Origin: Batillaria attramentaria
Taxonomy: Eukaryota; Mollusca; Gastropoda; Batillariidae
Assembly (NCBI GenBank): GCA_018292915.2
Contig: JACVVK020000211.1
Coordinates: 913,501 to 977,500 of the forward strand
Length of the DNA: 64,000 nt
Direction of reading: 5' to 3'
The notes below the pieces were generated by a model. That model searched no databases, had not been told where the DNA came from, and was given only the letters and a program-made list of their open reading frames with translations. Below are positions 55,243 to 64,000 of this stretch, piece by piece. The stretch's first letter is position 1. Each line of letters begins with the position of its first letter. The position numbers and the translations under genes were made by a program.

Positions 55243-55560
55243 AGGGTGGGCAACTCCCACCGTGTCACAAACGTGTTTTGCACAGATTCTGTCACTATTG
55301 AGTCAGTGTTCTTCACAAAGTGTATTTTAGAGCTTTGTAAACAGGTAATGTCGGGGGAGCCGGGGTGGCCGAATGGTAGAGCGTTGGACTTGTAATGCTC
55401 CGGTTGTGAGTTCGTATCCCGGCTGGGGCCAAATATTTGTACTGGCTGTTTCATCGTTGCCCCGTCTTTGATATCACCCGTATGAGGTGGAAAAGGACGT
55501 TAAACCCCCAAACACCCACCCACCCACCCCAGGTAATGTCGCCATCGACCAGGTACGAGT
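55243..55560 (+). repeat. Dispersed repeat R5 interrupted by a SINE
   Basis: CACCGTGTCACAAACGTGTTTTGC, ATTGAGTCAGTGTTCTTC, then the SINE, then GTCGCCATCGACC. Matches 19840-20250 and, in reverse, 55960-56195. Confidence 0.6.
55354..55530 (+). mobile_element. tRNA-derived SINE, family 1, with 11-bp TSD
   Basis: A complete 177-bp copy flanked by AGGTAATGTCG at 55343-55353 and 55531-55541. It sits inside an R5 copy, so R5 is older. Confidence 0.95.
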
Positions 55561-55959
55561 TATACTAAGGCGGCTAGTTGGCAGTAGCTAGAGGTCCTTT
55601 CACACAAACGCGTCACTTCACTTCACTTGCCAGTAAAGTGCGCGTCAGACACATTTGGAATATCTCGCCTCTTCAGGAAAACAGGCAGTGCTGTAGACAT
55701 CTTGCTTTGTTGGTAATGTCCAAGTTAAAACAACAACAAAACAACACAAGAAAAACAATACAAACTGACCGGCGAAAAACAAAAAGTAGCCGGGCTCAGT
55801 ATCGGTGCGTGAATACTGCAAACTCTGCGATCAACACTGCTCAACACTGACCCGCTTGCTGCAGTCACAGAGCCCAAAAAACGTGACCGCTCGCCACCAC
55901 GTGCGCTCACCGAATCAGGGTCAGGCACATTTACTGGCCCACTTTTTGGCTCATTAGTA

Positions 55960-56195
55960 ACGACAGCCACCGACTTGGTTCACATTTTGCACACATCTAA
56001 ATGGTATCATGTTCTTGTCACCGACTGTTATAAGCCTCGGTAGGTCTGTAAGGATTGTATTTTAATTAAAGATACATACTGAAGCTCTTGTAATACAGTT
56101 TGGGAAGACCACTGACTCAATGCCAGCGTGGCAACAAATGTGCAAAACATGTATTTGACACGGTGGCAATCGCTCGTCCTGCCAAAAGTTGCTTA
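55960..56195 (-). repeat. Dispersed repeat R5, reverse copy
   Basis: Reverse complement carries CCACCGTGTCAAATACATG, TTTTGCACATTTGTTGCC and TTGAGTCAGTGGTCTTCCC. Confidence 0.6.
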
Positions 56196-56280
56196 AATAA
56201 TAATAATAATAATAATAAAGACTTATAAGGCGCCTATACATGTAAATTACACAGGCTCCAAGCGCCGTACATCATAACAA
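56195..56280 (-). mobile_element. Retroposon 3' tail with (ATT)n
   Basis: (AAT)n, TATAAGGCGCCTATACATG and CCAAGCGCCGTAC. Body not identified. Confidence 0.6.
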
Positions 56281-56462
56281 AAATAAAACAGGTATCACTG
56301 ACAGTACACAGATGACATAAAGCACAACAATATACACAAACATGAGTGACTGTTACACACCTAAGGAACGGCAGCAAAATACATATAAATACATATACCG
56401 CACAATAAACAGCTTCCATACACACAGACTTCCATGGAACATTTAAACAATACATCTCAACA

Positions 56463-56720
56463 TGCAATAATAATAATAATAATAATAATATGTGGATTAT
56501 GTATGCGCTTTTCCCCGTTGCTTTCATCAGAGCCCCGCGAACTGAACCCAATATGCACGCACATTACAATCACGTGGTGCGCTGGGTCAGTTCTGCTATT
56601 AAGTTTCGAAATTTAGAACTGTATTTATCTTTGAAATTTGCGGGCTGAAATATCCCAAGTAGAGCGGAAGGATGCCGGAGTACCCGGCGAGAATCCCTCG
56701 ACGATCGGCCGTCAAAGTTT
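56463..56720 (-). mobile_element. SINE family 2, partial
   Basis: (ATT)n tail, CAATCACGTGGTGCG, GAAATTTAGAACTG, GGATGCCGGAGTACCCGG and CGACGATCGGCC. The tRNA head is missing. Confidence 0.8.
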
Positions 56721-57104
56721 CGGCTCCACCTGCCCCTCCCCCTCCCCAATATTTTAAAGTCAGAATTGACACGCGTCGCCCTCACGTCCTGACGAACGCC
56801 CTCGGTAGCCAAATTTTTTTTCCTGCCCCAACTCTTCGCCATTTCCAATGGTGTTCCTCCAAGGCAATTGGTGGAGGTAGCCAAATATTGGTATGCATAC
56901 ACAAAATCTAGCGCATTACTCTGTCACTTCCCTCCAACCATTTTCGTAAAACTACCAATGAAAACAAAATTAATGAATGTAAATGCCACACCTGAACAAT
57001 TGGTGAGAATAAAATAACAACAACCAAAACGGCAAAAACACAAACATCAGCAACGAAACTACCACCACCAACTAACAATCATACAAACAGCAACAACATG
57101 TCAA

Positions 57105-57350
57105 CAACTAGTCAGTTTCACCAGCGTATGTCTGTCCACTGTTTGTAAAAAAACTGCGTGAGTGTCGGTGAGTGATTGGCGCATTGAGTTTATTCCAAAG
57201 AAATGCGCCCTACAAATACCATTTATTATTATTAGTAGTAGTAGTATTAACATTAACAACAAAATATGAAATTAATAATAATAATAATAATAATGAGGAT
57301 TTATCTGGCGCCCAACCTCCTGCTGGAGCTCTGGGCGCCTCACAATAGTA
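57105..57350. mobile_element. Two retroposon tails
   Basis: 57105-57245 (plus) is the counterpart of 585-735 and ends in (ATT/AGT)n. 57268-57350 (minus) has an (AAT)n tail, TATCTGGCGCCCAACC and CTGGGCGCCTCAC, a classic GCGCC stem. Confidence 0.6.
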
Positions 57351-57420
57351 AGGTGGCAATACATATACACGAAATACGTCACATTGCATACACATGAAAT
57401 ACACGTCACATACACTGTAG

Positions 57421-58190
57421 TCACATCGTCAAAGCAGGAAGTAATGTTATACACGTCATGTACTTACTAGGAAGGAATGTTATAAATTGTAGTCACATCG
57501 TCAAAGCAGGAAGTAATGTTATACACATAATGTACTTACTAGGAAGGAATGTTATAAATTGTAGTCACATCGTCAAAGCAGGAAGTAATGTTATACACGT
57601 AATGTACTTACCAGGAAGGAATGTTATAAATTGTAGTCACATCGTCAACGCAGGAAGTAATGTTATACACGTAATGTACTTACTAGGAAGGAATGTTATA
57701 AATTGTAGTCACATCGTCAAAGCAGGAAGTAATGTTATACACGTAATGTACTTACTAGGAAGGAATGTTATAAATTGTAGTCACAACGTCAAAGCAGGAA
57801 GTAATGTTATACACGTAATGTACTTACTAGGAAGGAATGTTATAAATTGTAGTCACATCGTCAAAGGAGAAAGTAATGTTATACAATTATGTACTTACTA
57901 GGAAGGAATGTTATAAATTGTAGTCACAACGTCAAAGCAGGAAGTAATGTTATACACGTAATGTACTTACTAGGAAGGAATGTTATAAATTGTAGTCACA
58001 TCGTCAAAGCAGAAAGTAATGTTATACACGTAATGTACTTACTAGGAAGGAATGTTATAAATTGTAGTCACATCGTCAAAGCAGGAAGTAATGTTATACA
58101 CGTAATGTACTTACTAGGAAGGCATGTTATAAATTGTAGTCACATCGTCAAAGCAGGAAGTAATGTTATACACGTAATGTACTTACTAGG
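57421..58190 (-). repeat. 72-bp array with repeated splice donors, 5' end of intron 2 of gene B
   Basis: Eleven copies at 57421, 57493, 57565 and so on to 58140. In transcript sense each unit contains CCTTCCTAGTAAGTAC, the same bases that form the end of exon 2 and its donor at 58187. The unit closest to exon 2 includes the real site. One unit has CCTGGTAAGTAC. The plus-strand open frames are due to the period being divisible by three. Confidence 0.95.
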
Positions 58191-58330
58191 AAGGCAGCTG
58201 TTCTTTGACACAGAGTAGTACATGGAGTAGGTAGGCGTGCAGAGACACTGGCTCCTGAAGCACTCCGTGCCTTCTACCTGACAGTCACAGTTGCCGCTAC
58301 ACGACTTGAACAACCAGTTGTCGCTGGTAC
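58187..58330 (-). CDS. Secreted cysteine-rich protein B, exon 2 (EGF/EB-like)
   Basis: 144 nt, phase 1 at both ends, four codons longer than in gene A at the start (TSDN). It contains SCSGNCDCQVEGTECF, QCLCTP and MYYSVSKNSCLP. Seven Cys are present against six in A: the Gly of NGDC is Cys here. The acceptor is (GT)n then GCAG, and the donor is GTAAGT, copied ten more times in the following array. Confidence 0.82.

Positions 58331-58332
<2 letters not shown>

Positions 58333-58393
<61 letters not shown>
58333..58393 (-). promoter_or_regulatory. (GT)n tract at the 3' splice site of intron 1, gene B
   Basis: About 30 GT units in transcript sense directly before GCAG. Intron 1 is only 271 bp here, against 1,030 bp in gene A. 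Confidence 0.6.
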
Positions 58394-58398
<5 letters not shown>

Positions 58399-58601
58399 GC
58401 ACACACATGAGTGGTACTGGAGCTTTGGCATCGTAATCAATACTATTCTTTTACAATTTAAGGAATAATGCCGACTCGAATGTTGTTAAACTTCACAGAA
58501 GCGATGAAACAGTTACGTTTGTACTTGAACTACTCAGTACTCCCACTGCTGCTACAATAACTATCCCTTCTACTACTACTACCACTACTGCTGTTTACTA
58601 C

Positions 58602-58911
58602 CTGGTATTTTCATGTGGAACACCTGAGTCCCAGGAGCCGGGCTGGAACTTGCGCCTGAAGTAGTCAGCGGTGAACAGTGGCACCTGCACAGGGAATCAT
58701 TCCGAGAGAAGGTGAAGGTCGCAGATCCGGGCGTTTGGGCGCACTTGCGCGCGCAGTCAAGTTTTGACCTCGCACTGAACTCGGCAATCAAATCGTTGTC
58801 GAAAACGGAGTCGTGGAGGTTAAGGTTTTTGTAAGCCTTCCTCTCCTGGATAGTTGCAGCAGACCAGCTGATCAGGAAGTGAAGCAAGACGTACGCAGGC
58901 AGCATTTTCAT
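58602..58911 (-). CDS. Secreted cysteine-rich protein B, exon 1 (signal peptide + PAN-like)
   Basis: Two in-frame ATGs (58911 and 58905). The second aligns with the start of gene A. The signal peptide contains LPAYVLLHFLISWSAATIQE, identical to A over LISWSAATIQE. The mature part has SKLDCARKCAQTPGSATFTF and LCRCHC, one Cys more than A, then the linker ASSSPAPGTQVFHMKIP. Donor GTAGTA, phase 1. The full product is 242 residues, secreted. Function unknown. Confidence 0.83.
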
Positions 58912-58984
58912 TTGACGAAAACACTTGACAATATCAGTCAAAATGGCTGGCAGCGTGGTGTTTTGCTAAGGTGTGTAGAAAAGG

Positions 58985-59940
58985 AAGGTTTACAGTCAGG
59001 TACTTGCTACCTGTCGCGTTGTGTCTTGCACAAGGTTTCTGCACAACGGAGATTATTAACAAGACAAGCAAAACTAGTACAGATCGATCTCAAATAAGTG
59101 GTGATATGTCTTTCTTACAGTCTGTTATTCAGGCGGTTAAGTCTTGTTATCTGTAGCGTTGTGTCCTTCCTGAGGTTTCTGCACAACGGAGCTTAACAGT
59201 CAAGCAAAACTAGTACAGATCGATCTCAAATAAGTGGTGATATGTCTTTCTTACAGTCTGTTATTCAGGCGGTTAAGTCTTGTTATCTGTTGCGTTGTGT
59301 CCTTCCTGAGGTTTCTGCACAACGGAGCTTAACAAGTCAAGTAAAACGAGTACAGAACTATCTCAAATAAGTGGTGATATGTCTTTCTCACTGTTATTCA
59401 GGAGGTTAAGTCTTGTTATCTGTGGCGTCGTGTCCTTCCTGAGGTTTCTGCACAACGGAGCTTAACAAGTCAAGTAAAACTAGTACAGATCGATCTCAAA
59501 TAAGTGGTGATATGTCTTTCTCACTGTCTGTTATTCAGGGGGTTAAGTCTTGTTATCTGTAGCGTTGTGTCCTCTCTGAGGTTTCTGCACAATGGAGCTT
59601 GACGGTCAAGTAAAACTAGTACAGATCGATCTCAAATAAGTGGTGATATGTCTTTCTTACAGTCTGTTATTCAGGCGGTTAAGTCTTGTTATCTGTTGCG
59701 TCGTGTCCTTCCTGAGGTTTCTGCACAACGGAGCTTAACAGTCAAGCAAAACTAGTACAGATCGATCTCAAATAAGTGGTGATATGTCTTTCTTACAGTC
59801 TGTTATTCAGGCGGTTAAGTCTTGTTATCTGTAGCGTCGTGTCCTCTCTGAGGTTTCTGCACAACGGAGCTTGACAGCCAAGTAGAACTAGTACAGAACT
59901 TTCTCAAGTAAGTGGTGATATGTCTTTCTCACAGTCTCCA
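58985..59940 (-). repeat. Tandem repeat upstream of gene B, about 136 bp x 7
   Basis: GTTTCTGCACAACGGAGCTT marks units at 59035, 59175, 59311, 59444, 59581, 59717 and 59853. In transcript sense each has AGCTCCGTTGTGCAGAAAC, AGGACACAACGCTACAGAT and AGATCGATCTGTACTAG. The first part aligns with the repeat upstream of gene A. Confidence 0.93.
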
Positions 59941-60189
59941 AAGCAGACTCCAACTTTTTGTGGCGATGCTTATCAAATTGTGTGTCTTACTTTCACTGCG
60001 ACAGATCTCCTGGACTGTTTCTTACTTCTTGTTGCCTGTCGTCGTTTCCTTGAAAAATCAAAGAGCAAATAACCGTTCAAAGATTGAGAAAGTCGGCGAC
60101 CTGCCCGACACGGAAGCCAGTGCCAGAATACGCTTCTTGCAGCTTGCCCTGTGGCGTTGTAACGTCTGCGAAGTCATCGGCGTGTGACG

Positions 60190-60275
60190 TGAAGTGATCT
60201 TGCTGGATACGATAAACATTCAGACGGCCAGCCGCCAAGGGAGGAGCCAATCTCGCGGGTTGCTGACATGCGCAG
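60190..60275 (-). promoter_or_regulatory. Conserved promoter-proximal block of gene B
   Basis: Reverse strand reads TGCGCATGTCAGC and later GGCCGTCTGAAT and ATCGTATCCAGC, matching 45831-45930 upstream of gene A in the same order. A (GA)n run begins immediately outside (60278-60309). Confidence 0.5.
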
Positions 60276-60309
<34 letters not shown>

Positions 60310-60314
<5 letters not shown>

Positions 60315-60700
60315 AATGCAGTGTCTTTATGGCCGAGACAACATGGAAAATAATAATAACAATTAAAAAATCCCACACCCTAATAAAATGCGTCGCATCA
60401 CTAAGAAATAATGAGTAAGGTTTTACCACTTCGGCACCTCCGCATCGAGCTGATCGATACACTAATTTATTTATGGAGAAATACAAGGCATCACTCTTTA
60501 TTGGATATTGTACAAGCAGCTCCGATGGAAGCATTCATCATAAAGCACTGAATAGTTTATGAAAAAAAATCTTAGGAACTTGCGAGTGCTCTCATGTGTT
60601 ATTCTTGGCTTTTCTGTGAGGACCCCTTCCGGGTACTGAGACAAGCTTGTATAAGCAGCTCTGATTGAAGCAAACAGATACTATGCATTATCACAACTGA
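60310..60700 (+). repeat. Dispersed repeat R3
   Basis: ATCCCACACCCTAATAAAATG, CGTCGCATCAC, TGTACAAGCAGCTCCGATGGA and AACTTGCGAGTGC then TTCTTGGCTTTTCTGTGAGG. The last part also occurs at 45490-45570, upstream of gene A, in the same chromosomal orientation. Confidence 0.7.
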
Positions 60701-60956
60701 ATAAGTAATTAAAAAATAGATTTTTAAAAATTCTGTTTTGTTTTTTTAAACAAAGAAAACAGATCGAACAAACATACATTGATATTACATCTTTCAAAAA
60801 ACAAAAAGTAAGAAGAAGAAAACAACATTGATACACTTATGCCTTTTAGTAACATCTTTCAACCAACCTCTACATTTATATAAAAATAGAAATTTTAAAG
60901 CGCTGTCTTTTCTTCTTTCCTTTTCTTGTGAAAAAAATCGTCCAGATCACTTTCCA

Positions 60957-61010
60957 TACGTGGTGGAAAAGGACGTTAAACTGCCAGACACTCAGCCGCC
61001 CGCCCTCCCT
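60957..61010 (+). mobile_element. SINE family 1 tail fragment
   Basis: ACGTGGTGGAAAAGGACGTT then AAACTGCCAGACACTCAGCC. Only the end of the element. Confidence 0.45.
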
Positions 61011-61193
61011 TCGCACTTTCGGTTGTGTCTAACATCGTACCAATGAGACACCTGCACAGTGACAGCATCTCAGAGACTGTCACCGAGCCAAACAGAAGGG
61101 TACACGCGACGCGAATATCACTAGGAGTCAGCTTGTGTTGCAGTCACAGTTAATCGCTGAGCAGGAGAATTTGAATTGTAGTCGTCGTCATCG

Positions 61194-61194
<1 letters not shown>

Positions 61195-61290
<96 letters not shown>

Positions 61291-61295
61291 CGCGC
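61195..61295. repeat. (GT)n microsatellite
   Basis: About 46 GT units followed by GCGTGCGCGCGCGC. Confidence 0.95.
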
Positions 61296-61439
61296 GCGCT
61301 AATCATAGCCTGAGTTATATTGTGATATTTATAAAGAATGTGAATAATGTGATATGTGATACGATATTTGTGTCTCGCAACACAGGAGATTTCATTGAAT
61401 TATAATGTAGTTGCTTTCACAGCTGCTTACTATTCTACC

Positions 61440-61805
61440 ACCCCCCAAAACAAACAAACAAACAAACAAACAAACAAACAAACAAACAAACAAACAAACA
61501 AAAAACAAACAAACAAAAAACAAACACAAAAACTTAAACAAAAAAAAAACACAAAACAACAACAACAAAACAAAAATAAACAAACAAACAAACAACCCCC
61601 CAAAACAACAACACCCCCCAAAAACAACAACAACAACAACACTCCCCAAAACAAACAAACAAACAAACAAACAAACAAACAAACAAACAAACAAACACTG
61701 TCTACTGTATACCAGAGCCTAAGTTTTAACACAGTTCGTACCGCGCACGAGTATTCCACGTTTTTTTTTTTAAATTTCTTTTTCGCTTTTGACCCTGTAA
61801 CTCCA
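61440..61805. repeat. (CAAA)n tracts and an R4 fragment
   Basis: CAAA arrays at 61449-61500 and 61650-61696 with A/C-rich spacer. 61700-61805 is a reverse fragment of R4 (complement of GGAATACTCGTGCGCGGTAC). Confidence 0.8.
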
Positions 61806-62137
61806 AACACCCACTTATTTATCATTATTAAAAAAAATCGAAGGACGCTTGTGCCTCCTCCACAGGTGTTTCTGCACAGTCATTCTCTCGAACATTTTCA
61901 ATGGGACACACCGCGATGTTGTTCACTTCATGCACTGATTGTCTCGCCAAAGGAAACAGGCCAGTCAATGAAAATGAAAAGCAAATGGCAGAAAACAGCG
62001 CTGGTGTGCTAAGAGAGGTTCAGTGTAAACGCAGGCCACTTGATTCATATCATTCCCTGGCGGGTGCAAATTGCCGATTGATACGATTCCATAATTATAG
62101 GATAGGGAAGGTTGGGGCAACTGTGGCTGCGCACGCT

Positions 62138-62225
<88 letters not shown>

Positions 62226-62435
62226 CGCGCGCGCAATCGTATTATTAACTCAAATTGTAAGTTAGCAAGAACCTGTTTTCCTGCCCAAGTAAACCAGCCT
62301 GTATACGAATAGCAGGGTGGTGGTTTGCACATAAAGAAGTGCTTAACAGCAGCACGGTTTCACAACCCCGTCTTCCAGCCCTGTGGCGCTAAGTGTGTCT
62401 CGAAAAAGGCCGTTATGGGGCACGTCTCTATATTC

Positions 62436-62515
<80 letters not shown>

Positions 62516-63020
62516 GTCAGTTCCGTGAACTAAACATTTGACGTGATTTTCAGCGTGATACTGGTGAATAAGTCTTCCCAGACAGCACACAATCCCCGGG
62601 AAGCATACAATTTCCTTAGCTCGTAGCATCAAAGCCTCGTGATTGAGTAATAGGATTTCATCACTCCACCAAACAGAGCATGGCGATTACAAATTTGGGC
62701 AGTCTCAGAAGCCTGGACATAAGCTGTTTTCATTTCATTTTCTCCCCCACCACAATTTACATGGTTAACAGCCTATGCGAGAACGGGGTTTTGTGTGATG
62801 GCAGGGGGAGGCACTGGATGCCTAAATATAAGCCACAGGTAAAAATAACAACATAAAACAAAATAAAACCCAAAGCCATTCAGCGTCAACGAAGAAACAA
62901 TAAAAGCACAAGGTAAAGAAAACGATTTCGCTTGTTACGCGTTCACAATGTAGAAAGTCCGTGCGCGCGCGCTTTTCTTACATGAGTGTTTGTGCATGTG
63001 AGGGTACGTGAATACTTAAT
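61806..63020. other. No gene recognised; microsatellites
   Basis: (GT)n at 62143-62224 and (GA)n at 62440-62511. The remainder is unique, without a recognised coding region. Confidence 0.5.
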
Positions 63021-63024
63021 TGAC

Positions 63025-63081
<57 letters not shown>

Positions 63082-63646
63082 CCCGCTCAAAAAGAGAAAG
63101 AAAAAAGAAAGAAAGAAACAAAGAAAACAACAGAAAAACACAGGAAAATAATAATAAGAAGAAAAGAACAGAAAAACAAAGGAAAAAAAAAAAAAAAAAA
63201 AAGAGTTGCACAAATTGGGTCGCGTTTTGTTGAATAACCATTGCATCGATGCTTTCATAAATACTGATGCACGGCATCATGATACACACTATTGTAAATT
63301 TTCTTTACGATAACTAACCAGTTAGAACAACAACAATACTAATAACAACAACAACAACACCAGCAACAGCAATAGCAACAACAACAACAACAACAACAAC
63401 AACGATAATAATAATAATAATAATAAATAAATAAATAAATGAATGAATGAATAATGAATTATGTTACATTAAAGGGAAAATCGATGCACGCTCTTCAGTT
63501 CACCAAACACCACCTAAAATGCACGCCCTGTCTTTCACTGTCTTAAAAAAACAAAACAAAACATAAATAAATAAACAAGCCAGTGGAAGAAAGCTCTTTA
63601 ATCCACACCACCTGAAATGCATACATTGTCTTTCCACACTGGTGAA

Positions 63647-63681
<35 letters not shown>

Positions 63682-64000
63682 ATAGAAATAAACAGATAAA
63701 TGGATGAAAACTCTTTAATCCACCAATACTACCACACACGTTGTTTCCTACACTGGTAGAAACAATACCTTAATGGGAAAAAAAAAAACAGAAAAAGAAA
63801 GAAAAAAAAAAAAAAAGGCTCGTGGCTGCAAGCTCTTCCATCCACTAGACAGCGGCAGAAATGCACCCATTGTCTTTCCATACCGACGTTACCGCTTAAT
63901 TGCTTGTTTGTGTCCCGCTGGGGACTGGACAAACTCAAACAGCGCCCAGTGACAGCACTCACAGATGATAATGACAGTTGTCGATTCACACCCAAGCATC
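63021..64000. repeat. Low-complexity end with irregular tandem repeat
   Basis: (GA)n at 63027-63078, A-rich purine tract, (CAA)n and (AAT)n at 63331-63440. Then four irregular units (63480-63890) with CTCTTTAATCCAC, AAATGCAC and TTGTCTTTCCA, separated by (AAAT)n. No gene. Confidence 0.7.

Noticed and set aside
57458..58218. Repeated 24-residue protein on the plus strand
   Set aside because: It is the antisense of the 72-bp array in intron 2 of gene B.
61446..61700. CRISPR-like direct repeats
   Set aside because: The (CAAA)n arrays and the other tandem arrays lack unique spacers of constant length and lie in an animal genome.

Overview
The window looks like repeat-rich nuclear DNA from an invertebrate animal, probably a mollusc. 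The reasons are short exons with GT..AG introns, tRNA-derived SINEs, a LINE tail, cut-and-paste transposon relics and extreme (GT)n, (GA)n and poly-G microsatellites. No bacterial-style operon, rRNA, genuine tRNA gene or CRISPR array was seen. The mollusc call is inference. Most long open frames here are simple repeats read through and are not genes.

Left part (1-25 kb). A beta-1,4-galactosyltransferase-family gene runs on the minus strand (exon 1 at 8.2-8.6 kb, exons 2 and 3 at 3.4-3.7 and 2.7-2.9 kb) and leaves the window on the left. Its first intron holds a PIF/Harbinger-like element with a MADF-domain exon. Next come a truncated LINE (10.96-11.4 kb) and a complete 808-bp Mutator-like element with 9-bp target-site duplications (12.4-13.2 kb). 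The last three exons of a gene ending in a ubiquitin-like domain lie at 20.7-17.9 kb on the minus strand. Several long inverted repeats follow (21.7 and 23.1 kb).

Middle (25-45 kb). A palindrome-rich segment precedes a small basic open frame at 26.2-26.9 kb that ends in a histone-mRNA-type 3' stem-loop. The rest is repeats: six copies of a 117-bp unit derived from a SINE (36.6-37.3 kb), minisatellites, microsatellites and at least six dispersed repeat families.

Right part (45-61 kb). This is the most informative region. Two paralogous secreted cysteine-rich genes, here called A (46.5-49.6 kb, plus) and B (58.9-54.1 kb, minus), face each other tail to tail. Each has three exons, both introns in phase 1: signal peptide plus a PAN/Apple-like module, a small EGF/EB-like module, and a second PAN-like module. 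Homology extends into the promoters, where both carry tandem arrays built from the same ancestral unit (about 152 bp in A, about 136 bp in B). Intron 1 of each ends in a (GT)n tract directly before the acceptor. Intron 2 of B begins with eleven 72-bp repeats, each carrying a copy of the exon 2 donor site. Degenerate copies of the exon 3 tail follow gene B. The rest (61-64 kb) is microsatellites and low-complexity DNA.
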